A stretch of 64,000 nucleotides of DNA from Rhodoferax sp. U11-2br (GTDB taxonomy: Bacteria; Pseudomonadota; Gammaproteobacteria; Burkholderiales; Burkholderiaceae_C): the NCBI RefSeq assembly GCF_018619435.1, contig NZ_JAHFZF010000002.1:1-64000 (forward strand), read 5' to 3'. Position numbers and translations under genes: made by a program. The notes below the pieces were generated by a model, which was not told the origin of the DNA, ran no database searches, and was given only the letters and a program-made list of their open reading frames with translations. Each line of letters opens with the position of its first letter. Within the stretch, counting starts at the first letter, position 1. Below, piece after piece: positions 9,758 to 18,383 of the stretch.

Positions 9758-11440
9758 ATGCCAGCTTCACTTTCTCGCGTCTTTGGTGTCATTTGTTTCG
9801 CGCTGGCGTGGCTTGCTTATGACCACTACCGGCCTTGGGCAAATTTCCATTCCGAGGCCTTGGCCTTAGTCGGCATTGGTTTGCTGCATGCCAGCCAATG
9901 TCTTAACCGAAGGACGACCGCAAATGTCCTAGCTCCTCGCATTGTTTTTTGGGTGGCAGCTACGGCGCTGTTACCGTGGTTTCAATACTTGCTGGGCATC
10001 AGCCTGTTTGCGGGCGATGCGTTGATTACATCGCTGTACCTTTGCGGACTGGCGGCTGCGATTTGGATTGGGTATGGGTACGCCTTGGATACTACTAAGG
10101 GTCATGGGGCGTTAGCGTCCGTGTTTTATGTGCTCTGGTTTGTTGCCCTGGTGTCTGCAGCGATTGGTCTGCTGCAGTGGCTAAATCTACAAGAGATTCT
10201 GGCGATGTACGCGGTGCAAACCGATTTGGGTGACCGTGCCATGGGCAACTTGGGTCAACCCAATCAATTGGCAAGCTTGTTACTGATGGGCATGATCAGC
10301 CTGGCCTGGACGTTTGAGCGCAAACGTATTGGTCGGTTGGGCTTGATTCTTGGTATTGCGTTCATGACCATTGCCTTGGTTCTTGCACAGTCTCGCGCAG
10401 GCCTGTTGAGTGCGGTGGTGGTGGCAGTTTTACTGGTCTGGAAAAGCAGCGTCACACCATCGCGGCTGGCGCCGAGGTATGTGGTGGTCTGGCTGCTGGC
10501 CTACGGGGTGATGGTTCAGCGACTGCCCCGTGTCCAAGAAATATTGCTGATGACCGATGCCCGCAGCATGAATGTGGGCGTTGACAGTGCTCGCCTTACC
10601 ATATGGAAGCAGGTGCTCAGTGGCATCAGCCAGGCGCCATGGTTCGGTTATGGATGGAACCAGACACCAACAGCGCATGCCGCCGGAGGCTTGGTTGTGC
10701 CTGGCAACATGACTTACACCAATGCACACAATATTGTGCTGGATATCCTTGCCTGGAATGGTATCCCGCTGGGGTTGTTGCTGACCTTGGTGTGTGCCTA
10801 CTGGTTTGTCTCGCGTATGCGGGGTGCAACCCACCTCAGCTCTGTTTATGCCATGGCGTGCTTGTTGCCTATTGCTGTGCACAGTATGGTGGAGTATCCG
10901 TTTGCCTACTCGTACTTTTTGCTCACAGCTGGGTTGATGGTTGGAATCGTGGAGGCATCTCATCAGCGGACCAAAACCGTCAAACTCAATGTCCGTTGGG
11001 TTGGTAGTGCACTGGCGGTATGGTTCGCGCTTGGCGGGTACATCGTCTATGAATACCTCCAGGTTGAGGAGGACTTTCGTATTGTCCGTTTTGAGAACTT
11101 GCACATCGGTCAAACCCCAACTGAGTACAAAGCGCCAAATATCTGGATGCTGTCGCATCTGGGGGCCATGTTGACTGCGGCTCGGCAACAAGCTTCACCA
11201 GGTATGGGAGAAAAGGAACTGGAGAACCTTCGTAAGACTTCGTCGCGCTTTCCTTACGGAAGTCTGGCTTTGCGTTATGCCTTGGCATTGGGTTTGAACG
11301 GCAAACCCGTAGCAGCAACAAAACAGATGGCTGTGATTCGCGGCATGTACGGAGAGCATTACTATCAAGCGGCTGTCAGCGTATTAAGGGGATTACAAAG
11401 CGAAAAATATCCGGAGCTTTCTCTCGTCGTGACACCGTGA
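9758..11440 (+). CDS. PglL/O-antigen ligase-like protein O-oligosaccharyltransferase
   Basis: About 560 residues with 10-12 predicted membrane segments and a hydrophilic C-terminal region. The motif GNLGQPNQLASLL matches the PglL_A segment of bacterial O-oligosaccharyltransferases, and HSMVEYPFAYSYFLL matches the conserved Wzy_C region. These enzymes move a lipid-linked glycan onto Ser/Thr of pilins in the periplasm. The in-frame ATG at 9725 precedes the terminator hairpin, so the ATG at 9758 just after it is preferred; no ribosome-binding site is evident. Position directly behind pilA supports pilin as the acceptor. Confidence 0.82.
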   Translation: MPASLSRVFGVICFALAWLAYDHYRPWANFHSEALALVGIGLLHASQCLNRRTTANVLAPRIVFWVAATALLPWFQYLLGISLFAGDALITSLYLCGLAAAIWIGYGYALDTTKGHGALASVFYVLWFVALVSAAIGLLQWLNLQEILAMYAVQTDLGDRAMGNLGQPNQLASLLLMGMISLAWTFERKRIGRLGLILGIAFMTIALVLAQSRAGLLSAVVVAVLLVWKSSVTPSRLAPRYVVVWLLAYGVMVQRLPRVQEILLMTDARSMNVGVDSARLTIWKQVLSGISQAPWFGYGWNQTPTAHAAGGLVVPGNMTYTNAHNIVLDILAWNGIPLGLLLTLVCAYWFVSRMRGATHLSSVYAMACLLPIAVHSMVEYPFAYSYFLLTAGLMVGIVEASHQRTKTVKLNVRWVGSALAVWFALGGYIVYEYLQVEEDFRIVRFENLHIGQTPTEYKAPNIWMLSHLGAMLTAARQQASPGMGEKELENLRKTSSRFPYGSLALRYALALGLNGKPVAATKQMAVIRGMYGEHYYQAAVSVLRGLQSEKYPELSLVVTP

Positions 11441-11495
11441 GCGAGCTGAGCGCATATTTTTGTCACGAAACCTTATTCAACTTAACACCAAGAGC

Positions 11496-12281
11496 ATGCA
11501 GATGGAGTCCAGTTTTTGGAAAGATCGCTTGAAAGCTACTGCCATTCATTTGGGCATCAGCTTGACCCTCGCTGGACTAGCCGCGTTGCTGGTTTTTTTT
11601 GTTTGGTATCCCGCCCCATACTGGGAGATTTCCGGCGGACGCAATCTGTTTTTGCTGGTGGTTTCAGTGGACGTAATCATGGGTCCACTGATGACACTGG
11701 TGGTCTTCAACCGAAACAAGCCCAACCGGGAGTTGTATCGTGATCTATCTGTCATTGGGCTTTTGCAATTGGTAGCCCTGGCGTATGGATTGTGGACAGT
11801 AGCTGTTGCTCGGCCAGTGCACCTGGTTTTTGAGATCGACCGTTTTCGTGTCGTGCATGCGGTTGATATACCCGCTGAGTTGTTAGGCAAGGCACCAGCA
11901 GAATTGAGACAGCTACCGCTCATGGGCCCCACACTTTTATCGGTGCGTGCGTTCAAGGATTCAAAAGAGAGCTTTGACGCGACTATGGCTGCAGTTCAAG
12001 GCTTACCTCTTAGCGCCCGACCAGATTTGTGGCAAAGGTACGAAGATGCAAAATCGGAAATATTGAAAAGTGCAAGATCGCTGGCAGAACTAAAAACTCG
12101 TTTCCCCGCGCGCTCTGCCGAGATAGATCGGGCCATCCAAGCGTCACTTACACCGTCTACAGTTACAGCAGTGACGGATGTAGGGTATGTCCCCATGGTT
12201 GGTCGCAACACGTTCTGGACCGTGCTGATTGATATCAATACTGCCGGGATCATCGCCTTTGTTCCGGTGGATTCGTTTTGA
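11496..12281 (+). CDS. TfpX/TfpZ-family type IV pilin accessory protein
   Basis: 261 residues. The N-terminal part has four predicted membrane helices with the family features KDRLKATAIHLGISLTLAG, FFVWYPAPYWEISGGRNLF, VDVIMGPLMTLVVFN and DLSVIGLLQLVALAYGL, then VFEIDRFRVV. A periplasmic domain follows and a last hydrophobic segment ends the protein. TfpX/Y/Z proteins are encoded next to particular pilin alleles and help assembly or export of the cognate pilin. Possible ATGs are 11496 and 11502; the upstream TTG at 11460 is unlikely. It stands between two PglL-like genes. Confidence 0.82.
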   Translation: MQMESSFWKDRLKATAIHLGISLTLAGLAALLVFFVWYPAPYWEISGGRNLFLLVVSVDVIMGPLMTLVVFNRNKPNRELYRDLSVIGLLQLVALAYGLWTVAVARPVHLVFEIDRFRVVHAVDIPAELLGKAPAELRQLPLMGPTLLSVRAFKDSKESFDATMAAVQGLPLSARPDLWQRYEDAKSEILKSARSLAELKTRFPARSAEIDRAIQASLTPSTVTAVTDVGYVPMVGRNTFWTVLIDINTAGIIAFVPVDSF

Positions 12282-12448
12282 TGGAACAGACCATTACTTC
12301 TGGCATCGGCCAAACGTTTTTGTGATCAAGTGTGTTCCTATGCCTCGAAATAGCCGATCCGACGCGACTTGCTCTAGACTAACGGTTGCAAGTTGGATCA
12401 ACAGCCTCTGAGGCTGATGCACTGTCAGAAGCTGTTCCACTGTCATCA

Positions 12449-14026
12449 ATGCCCACCGCAGCCGCCTTCCTCTTCATCCTACTCCCCTGGCTGAACCCTT
12501 TTTCACCCGGCCCCACGGCGCAGGTGGGGCCGTTGTTGTTTGCCTGGGCCTGTGCGGCCGGGGTGCTGCTGACGCTGGTCTTTGATCGGCAGCGCGGTGA
12601 AAACCAGCAGATGGTGAAAGCCGTGGTGTTGGCCTGGGCGCTGGCGGCGGTGTTGAGCGCGGTGCTGGGTCTGTTGCAGTACTTTGGCAAGACGGCTGTG
12701 TTTGGCATCTGGGTCAACCACACCGAGCTGGGCCAGGCGTTTGGCAACCTGCGCCAGCGCAACCAGTTTGCCACGCTGCTGAGCATCGGGCTGGTGGCGC
12801 TGTTGTGGCTGGTGGCCCGCTCGGCGTCTTACACCACGACTGCGGCGCCGGTGGGGATGCTGCGGCTGCGGCCGAGCCAGCCGCGCTCGGCGTGGCCGTC
12901 GGCACGGCTGACGCTGGTGCTGGTCGCTGGGGTCTTGTTGGGTGCGGGCAATGCCGCCTCGGCGTCACGCACCGGGCTGTTGCAGCTGGTGCTGATTCTG
13001 CTGCTGAGCCTGTGGTGGCAGCGCAAGGTGCCCAGACCCCAGGCGCGCCGCGTGTTCAAGGTGCTGCTGGCGGCGCTGAGTGCCTACGCGGTGGCAAGTG
13101 TTGCCCTGCCGTGGTTGGCCGGGCTGGACCCTCTCAGCAGCGGCGCCTGGGCACGTCTGCGGGCGGGTGATGCCACCTGCGCCAGCCGACTCACGCTGTG
13201 GGGCAATGTGCTGCATCTGATCACTCTCAAGCCGTGGACGGGTTGGGGCTGGGGTGAACTGGACTACGCCCACTTCATCACCCTGTACCCGGGCACCCGG
13301 TTTTGTGACATCCTGGACAACGCCCACAACCTGCCGCTGCATCTGGCGGTGGAGCTGGGTCTGCCCATGGCGCTGGCGCTGTGTGGCCTGGCCCTGTGGC
13401 TGCTGTGGCGTGGCCAGCCCTGGCGCGAGCGCCACCCGACTCGCCAATTGGCCTGGGGTGTGCTGGCGGTGATTACGTTACACAGCCTGCTGGAGTACCC
13501 GCTGTGGTACGGGCCGTTCCAGATCGCTGCGGCCTTGAGTCTGTGGCTGCTGTGGTGGGTACCGCCCCATGGCGGCTTGGCATGCGCTTACAAACGTTAT
13601 TGTGCCACAGCCCTTTATTTATATGGTTTATCTGCTATTTTTTTGTTAGCTTATTGCAGTTTTGCCTATTGGAACTATTACTTGGCCAGCCAGATCTATC
13701 TGGACCCGGACCAACGCGCCAGCGCCTACCGCGAGCGCACGCTGGACAAAATTCGCGGTGTCTGGCTGTACCAGGATCCGGTGGGTTTTGCCGAGCTGAC
13801 CATCACCACGCTGACCCCCGCCAATGCGCCTGCCATCAACACCCTGGCCAAAAACATGCTGCACTTTTCACCCGAGTCCCGCGTGGTGGAGCTGCTGCTC
13901 AACAGCGCCTTGCTGCTGGGTCGTCACGATGAGCTGGCTTTTTACGCTGCGCGGTACCGGGCGGCGTTTCCCAAGGACTATGCGGTCTGGGCTGCCAAAC
14001 ATGGCGCGGCAGCGCCCGCACTGTGA
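12449..14026 (+). CDS. Second PglL/O-antigen ligase-like protein
   Basis: 525-residue polytopic membrane protein. GQAFGNLRQRNQFATLL corresponds to the PglL_A motif, DNAHNLPLHLAVELGLPMAL to the Wzy_C loop and HSLLEYPLWYGPFQ to the conserved C-terminal segment. It is clearly diverged from the ligase at 9758 rather than a recent copy, so it may use a different glycan donor or acceptor. The ATG at 12449 is the likely start (an in-frame TTG lies upstream). Residues about 381-399 are encoded by a copy of the dispersed repeat and lie in a hydrophobic stretch. Convergent with moaC, 12 bp apart. The 167-bp gap before it holds no clear signal. Confidence 0.78.
   Translation: MPTAAAFLFILLPWLNPFSPGPTAQVGPLLFAWACAAGVLLTLVFDRQRGENQQMVKAVVLAWALAAVLSAVLGLLQYFGKTAVFGIWVNHTELGQAFGNLRQRNQFATLLSIGLVALLWLVARSASYTTTAAPVGMLRLRPSQPRSAWPSARLTLVLVAGVLLGAGNAASASRTGLLQLVLILLLSLWWQRKVPRPQARRVFKVLLAALSAYAVASVALPWLAGLDPLSSGAWARLRAGDATCASRLTLWGNVLHLITLKPWTGWGWGELDYAHFITLYPGTRFCDILDNAHNLPLHLAVELGLPMALALCGLALWLLWRGQPWRERHPTRQLAWGVLAVITLHSLLEYPLWYGPFQIAAALSLWLLWWVPPHGGLACAYKRYCATALYLYGLSAIFLLAYCSFAYWNYYLASQIYLDPDQRASAYRERTLDKIRGVWLYQDPVGFAELTITTLTPANAPAINTLAKNMLHFSPESRVVELLLNSALLLGRHDELAFYAARYRAAFPKDYAVWAAKHGAAAPAL
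13591..13645 (+). repeat. Dispersed hairpin repeat, copy inside the second PglL gene
   Basis: An AT-rich island in a GC-rich gene, with CAGCCCTTTATTTAT and TGCTATTTTTTT in the same order and spacing as the intergenic copies. It is read in frame and encodes an aromatic/hydrophobic stretch (LYLYGLSAIFLLAYC). Confidence 0.6.
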
Positions 14027-14038
14027 ACAAACCGGTGC

Positions 14039-14530
14039 CTACCCACCCGCCACAAAATGCCCCGACTTGCCGCCATGTTTTTCCAGCAGCTGGCAGCCGG
14101 TGATGACCATGCCACGGTCTACCGCCTTGCACATGTCGTAAATGGTCAGCAGCACCACCTGCAGTGCGGTCAGGGCTTCCATCTCAACGCCGGTGGGGCC
14201 CACGGTTTCTGCGGTCACGGCGCAGAAAACGGCGCTAGCCCTTGTTGAATCAGCCTGAATCACTTCAAACTCGATAGCTACCCGGGTCAGCGCCAGCGGG
14301 TGGCACAGCGGGATGAGTTCGCTGGTTTTTTTGGCCGCCATGATACCGGCCACGCGGGCGATGCCCAGGACATCGCCTTTTTTGGCACTGCCGCCGGTGA
14401 TCAGCGCCAAGGTGTCGGGCCGCATCTCGATGCGGCCTGCGGCCACTGCCACACGGTGGGTGGCGGCCTTGCTGGCCACATCGACCATGTGGGCCTGACC
14501 TTGTGCGTCAAAATGGGTGAGGGTGCTCAT
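14039..14530 (-). CDS. moaC: Cyclic pyranopterin monophosphate synthase (molybdenum cofactor)
   Basis: 163-residue MoaC, which converts the MoaA product to cyclic pyranopterin monophosphate. Conserved blocks: [20 protein letters not shown] at the N-terminus, [37 protein letters not shown] and [11 protein letters not shown], with KSGGKSGH-like KHGGKSGHF near the end. The ATG at 14530 gives the normal family N-terminus. Residues about 83-102 differ from the usual MoaC sequence and coincide with a repeat copy, adding roughly four residues between LTRV and the GVEMEAL motif. Confidence 0.95.
   Translation of the reverse strand: MSTLTHFDAQGQAHMVDVASKAATHRVAVAAGRIEMRPDTLALITGGSAKKGDVLGIARVAGIMAAKKTSELIPLCHPLALTRVAIEFEVIQADSTRASAVFCAVTAETVGPTGVEMEALTALQVVLLTIYDMCKAVDRGMVITGCQLLEKHGGKSGHFVAGG
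14226..14283 (-). repeat. Dispersed hairpin repeat, copy inside moaC
   Basis: Read on the moaC strand it runs GTAGCTATCGAG, a spacer, then ACAAGGGCTAGCGCCGTTTT, which is the reverse orientation of the intergenic copies. It is maintained in frame in a variable region of moaC. Confidence 0.65.
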
Positions 14531-14650
14531 GACATACCGTTTCAAGATGGGTGGCTGGGCAGGCCGGTAGGACCGAACCTTTACACGCGGCTGGCATCAT
14601 ACGGGCTGACGCGCACCACAGGCGCTAACTATGGACCTTCTGGGGACTGT

Positions 14651-16282
14651 ATGCCTCGCAAACTATTTATGAAAAATCGGCCTCTAGCCCTTATCAATAA
14701 AGGGCGTATAGCTATTTTTTTTGCATTAACTTGTGCCTGGCTGCCCGCCAGCCTGACAGCCCAGACACCCGTGCCCGGCAGCACCGACAGTGCCTCGTCA
14801 AGCTTGCCGCAGCTCGGTGACGGCAGCGCCCTGGCCAGCGCCGAAGAGCGCCGCCTGGGTGACCGCATTGCGGCCGAGCTGTTTCGTGACCCCGATTACC
14901 TGGATGACCCGGTGTTGGCCGACTATGTGCAAGGGGTCTGGCAGCCGCTGCTGGCCGCTGCCCGCCTGCGTGGCGAACTGACACCCGAGCTGGACGAACG
15001 TTTTGCCTGGCACATCATGCTGGGGCGCGACCGCACGGTCAACGCCTTTGCCCTGCCCGGTGGTTACCTGGGGGTGAATCTGGGGCTGCTGGCGGTGGTG
15101 AGCAGCCGCGACGAGCTGGCCTCGGTGCTGGGGCACGAGCTCAGCCACGTGACACAGCGGCATATCTCGCGCCTGATTGCCAAAGACAGCGCACAAACAC
15201 CCTGGCTGATCGGCGCCATGATCCTGGGCGCACTGGCCGCCAGCAAAAGCGCCGACGCGGGCAGTGCGCTGATGGTAGGCGGGCAGGCCGTGGCGGCGCA
15301 AAACCAGCTCAATTTTTCACGCGACATGGAACGCGAGGCCGACCGTGTCGGTTTTGGTGTGATGACCCAGGCCGGTTTTGACCCGCTGGGTTTTGTCACC
15401 ATGTTTGACAAGCTGCAGCAGGCCGCACGGCTCAACGACAGCGGCAACTACCCCTACCTGCGCAGCCACCCGCTGACCACCGAGCGCATCGCCGACATGC
15501 AGTCGCGCCTGCCCCTGGGTGCGCCGCATGCGGTGGCTATCGCACCCACCCTGCTGCACGCCATGATGAGCACCCGCGCCAAGGTCTTGTCCAACCCCGG
15601 TGTGGATGCCTTGCGCAGCTGGCTGGCACAAGCCGATGATGCTGGCTCACGCGTGCTGCCTGTAGCACAACAGGCGGGCACGCTCTATGGCGCCGCGCTG
15701 GCCGCCAGCCTGCTGCGCGAACCGGTGCAAGCGCGGCGTTATCTGGCCCGGCTGCAAGCCCTGACGGCGGTGGATAAGCAGGCGACGGCGACGGTACGCT
15801 GGCTGGGTGCAGAGATTGACCTGAACGCACGTGACCTGACACCAGCACAACTGACGAGTCTGGCGACCAGCCTGGGCTTGACCCAGGGCGCCAGCTTGCC
15901 GCTGGCCCAGATGCGCCGCCCGCTGCTGATCTTGCAGGCCCAATTGGCCTTGCAGCTCAAACAGGCTGACATCTTGGGTCAAAGTATCCAGAACCTGCAA
16001 ACCTGGCTCAGCAGCCAGCCGCAGGACGCCCTGGTCTGGCAGACGCTGGCAGGTTTGTATGGGGCCCAGCAACAGGGCCTGCGTGCCCTGCGCGCCGAGG
16101 CCGAGGCGCAAGCTGCGCGGCTGGACTACAACGGCGCGATGGACCGGCTGCGCGCCGCACAAGACCTGATGCGCAGCAACGAGGCACTGGGTCGGGCGGC
16201 CGACCACATCGACGCGTCCATCATCGACACACGCCAGCGCCAGATCGCGGACTTACTTAAACAGCAGGCGCTCAAACACTGA
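14651..16282 (+). CDS. M48 family metalloprotease with C-terminal repeats, BepA-like
   Basis: 543-residue exported zinc protease. The HELSH motif (LASVLGHELSHVTQRH) is at about residues 157-172 and the third zinc ligand is in READRVG near 229. A C-terminal helical region of about 250 residues resembles the TPR part of BepA/YfgC, which acts in outer-membrane protein (LptD, BAM) quality control in the periplasm. The ATG at 14651 has GGGGA 5 bp upstream; a second in-frame ATG is at 14669. The signal peptide, including a hydrophobic IAIFFALTCAWLPAS, is partly encoded by a dispersed repeat copy. Its 3' end overlaps the next, convergent gene by 30 bp. Confidence 0.88.
   Translation: MPRKLFMKNRPLALINKGRIAIFFALTCAWLPASLTAQTPVPGSTDSASSSLPQLGDGSALASAEERRLGDRIAAELFRDPDYLDDPVLADYVQGVWQPLLAAARLRGELTPELDERFAWHIMLGRDRTVNAFALPGGYLGVNLGLLAVVSSRDELASVLGHELSHVTQRHISRLIAKDSAQTPWLIGAMILGALAASKSADAGSALMVGGQAVAAQNQLNFSRDMEREADRVGFGVMTQAGFDPLGFVTMFDKLQQAARLNDSGNYPYLRSHPLTTERIADMQSRLPLGAPHAVAIAPTLLHAMMSTRAKVLSNPGVDALRSWLAQADDAGSRVLPVAQQAGTLYGAALAASLLREPVQARRYLARLQALTAVDKQATATVRWLGAEIDLNARDLTPAQLTSLATSLGLTQGASLPLAQMRRPLLILQAQLALQLKQADILGQSIQNLQTWLSSQPQDALVWQTLAGLYGAQQQGLRALRAEAEAQAARLDYNGAMDRLRAAQDLMRSNEALGRAADHIDASIIDTRQRQIADLLKQQALKH
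14672..14724 (+). repeat. Dispersed hairpin repeat, copy encoding the M48 protease signal peptide
   Basis: GGCCTCTAGCCCTTATCAAT, then AAAGGGCG and TAGCTATTTTTTTT: one of the best-preserved copies, yet it lies wholly inside the coding sequence from about residue 8 to residue 25 and supplies the positive n-region and the beginning of the hydrophobic core. Confidence 0.85.
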
Positions 16283-16603
16283 GTCAATCACAATGCCCAG
16301 CACGGAGTAAATCAGCGAGCCCAGCAGCGCCGCACCAAAGCCTTGCACGTGAAAGCCCTCCAACACCCCTGAGGCGGCCCAGAACATCAGGGCATTGATG
16401 ACAAACAGGAACAGCCCCAGCGTGACCAAGGTCACGGGCAAGGTGAGCAGCACCAGCACCGGACGCAACACCATGTTGAACAGCCCGATCACCAGCGCAG
16501 CTTTCATGGCCGCACCAAAGCTGCCAACCACCACGCCGGGATAGAGATAGGCCACACACAGCAGGGCGGCGGCGCTGAGCAACCATTTGAGGATAAGTTT
16601 CAT
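16253..16603 (-). CDS. Phage holin family 4 / YvlD-like small membrane protein
   Basis: 116 residues, four predicted transmembrane helices, with features of the PF04020-type family: NMVLRPVLVLLTLPVTLVTLGLF and FVINALMFW. The family is widespread in bacterial chromosomes and not confined to phage; function is unknown. It is convergent with the M48 protease and overlaps its 3' end by 30 bp. No phage genes are nearby. Confidence 0.8.
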   Translation of the reverse strand: MKLILKWLLSAAALLCVAYLYPGVVVGSFGAAMKAALVIGLFNMVLRPVLVLLTLPVTLVTLGLFLFVINALMFWAASGVLEGFHVQGFGAALLGSLIYSVLGIVIDSVFERLLFK

Positions 16604-16650
16604 GGGGGCAGCTTAACCCCAAAACCTGATCTGCCCAGGCTGCAAGGGGT

Positions 16651-17370
16651 TTAACCCACCAGTTGTTGGCTGACCTGGGCGCCGCGTTTTTTCCACCAGC
16701 CAGCCATCATCACCCCGCCCACCACCAGCACATACACCACCCAGCGCGCCGTTGTTTGCCAGGGGGAGGCCAGGACATCGCCGTGAAATGGACCAAACAC
16801 GCCGTTGAGCACCGGTTCACTCACAATCATCTTGGCGGCGGTCAAGGCCAGCACCGCACCACCCAGCTGGACAATGAGCGGAAACCGCTGCACCAGCCTG
16901 AGTACCAAGGCGCTGCCAAACAGCACAATCGGCAGACTGATGAGCAAACCAATGACCACCAGCTCCAGCGCACCGTGCGCCGCACCCACCACGCCGAGCA
17001 CGTTGTCAACACCCATCAGCGCGTCGGCCACGATGATGGTTTTCATGGCGGCCCAAAAGGTGTTGGCCACCGGGTCGGCCGGGGTTTCGTCGGTATCGTC
17101 GGCCAGCAGCTGGTAGGCCACCCAGATCAGACCGAGCCCGCCCAGCAACAGCAGCCCCGGGATATGCAGCAGCCAGACCGTGCCAAACGCCAACATGGCG
17201 CGCACCGCAATCGCACCAACGGTGCCCGAGACCACCGCCAGGTTTTGCAGATGGGGGGGCAAATTGCGCGCTGCCAGCGCAATCACGATCGCGTTGTCTC
17301 CGGCCAGCACCAGATCAATCAGCACAATGGCCAGCAGGGCCCACCACCAGGTGGCAGAAAACAGTTCCAT
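16651..17370 (-). CDS. TerC family integral membrane protein
   Basis: 239 residues with seven or so membrane helices. Two family motifs carry acidic residues in membrane segments: LVLAGDNAIVIALAAR near residues 21-36 and ALMGVDNVLGVVGAAHG near 120-136. TerC proteins include manganese exporters and metallochaperone-like partners of secreted enzymes; several are controlled by Mn riboswitches, but none is evident in the upstream 183 bp. Substrate uncertain. Confidence 0.85.
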   Translation of the reverse strand: MELFSATWWWALLAIVLIDLVLAGDNAIVIALAARNLPPHLQNLAVVSGTVGAIAVRAMLAFGTVWLLHIPGLLLLGGLGLIWVAYQLLADDTDETPADPVANTFWAAMKTIIVADALMGVDNVLGVVGAAHGALELVVIGLLISLPIVLFGSALVLRLVQRFPLIVQLGGAVLALTAAKMIVSEPVLNGVFGPFHGDVLASPWQTTARWVVYVLVVGGVMMAGWWKKRGAQVSQQLVG

Positions 17371-17468
17371 AGGTGTTAGGTCAGTTCAAAACCGCCATCT
17401 TGCACCTTGCCACGTGAAACACCTTGCACCACGTCAACACTTGCGCAAAATGGCATCCAGAAAACACA

Positions 17469-17502
17469 CAGCCCTGGGCCAGGTGGTATTTGGCCAGGGC
17501 TG
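17469..17502 (-). terminator. Probable terminator after the FabG-like gene
   Basis: CAGCCCTGG and CCAGGGCTG form a 9-bp stem; on the minus strand it is followed by TGTGTGTTTT. It lies about 50 bp downstream of the SDR stop. Confidence 0.5.
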
Positions 17503-17553
17503 ACGGGGGTGTACACACAACACTGACGCGGGCTGTGGCACAGCCGAGGTCTG

Positions 17554-18300
17554 TTACAGCGAGATGCCGCCCGAGACTTCGATGACTTCACCATTGATGT
17601 AGCTGGCTTCGTCACTGGCCAGGAAAGCGTAGACATTGGCGATTTCTTCGGGTTTGCCCAGGCGGCGCGAGGCCACCTTCTCAGCCATCTTGGCCAGCAC
17701 TTCAGCGGGCATGGCGGCCACCATCGGCGTGGTGATGAAGCCAGGCGCCACAGCATTGGTGCGCACACCCTTGGGGCCGAGCTCGCGGCTCCAGGTCTTG
17801 GTGAAACCGATCACACCAAATTTGGTCGCGGCGTAGTTGGTCTGGCCAAAGTTGCCATACAGGCCCACCACCGAGCTGGCGTTCAGAATCACGCCGCTGC
17901 CCTGGGCCACCATGCCATCCGCGACCGCTTGGGTGCAATGGAACACACCCTTCAGGTTCACATCAATCACCTTGTCGAACTGCGCTTCGGTCATTTTTTG
18001 CAAGCGGGCGTCTTGCGTGATGCCAGCATTGTTGACCAACACGTCGATGCGGCCAAACTTGGCCTTGACCTGAGCCACCACCTCATCCACCACAGGGCGC
18101 TGGGTGACATCCATGACAAACCCTTCGACGGTGGCGCCCAAGGCGCGGCATTGGGCGACTGCCTCGTCCACCGCCTCTTGTTTGACGTCACAAACAATCA
18201 CGATGGCGCCTTCCTGGGCGAACTTGATGGCGGTGGCCAGGCCAATGCCCTGCGCCGCGCCGGTGATGATGGAAACCTTGTTGCTGAGACGTGCTGTCAT
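17554..18300 (-). CDS. FabG-like short-chain dehydrogenase/reductase
   Basis: 248-residue classical SDR of the 3-oxoacyl-ACP reductase / acetoacetyl-CoA reductase type. Motifs: TGAAQGIG (nucleotide loop), NNAGIT, ASSVVG, catalytic Tyr156 and Lys160 in YAATK, and PGFITTPMV. The ATG at 18300 is preceded by GGGGAT and matches the family start; longer frames are not supported. It stands alone, away from a fatty-acid cluster, so it may be a catabolic 3-hydroxyacyl dehydrogenase rather than the housekeeping FabG. Confidence 0.85.
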   Translation of the reverse strand: MTARLSNKVSIITGAAQGIGLATAIKFAQEGAIVIVCDVKQEAVDEAVAQCRALGATVEGFVMDVTQRPVVDEVVAQVKAKFGRIDVLVNNAGITQDARLQKMTEAQFDKVIDVNLKGVFHCTQAVADGMVAQGSGVILNASSVVGLYGNFGQTNYAATKFGVIGFTKTWSRELGPKGVRTNAVAPGFITTPMVAAMPAEVLAKMAEKVASRRLGKPEEIANVYAFLASDEASYINGEVIEVSGGISL

Positions 18301-18383
18301 GATGATCCCCGGTGGTTGGTGAGTAAAAGCCCCAAAGATTCTAGAACCCGGAGATTGCACCAAGTTGACAGCGATAACAAGCT

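Noticed and set aside
16253-16603. Prophage remnant suggested by the phage holin-like family name
   Set aside because: This family is a common chromosomal membrane protein and no phage genes are nearby.
17371-17553. Manganese (yybP-ykoY) riboswitch upstream of TerC
   Set aside because: The upstream region lacks the characteristic conserved loops; only the terminator-like hairpin of the neighbouring gene is visible.
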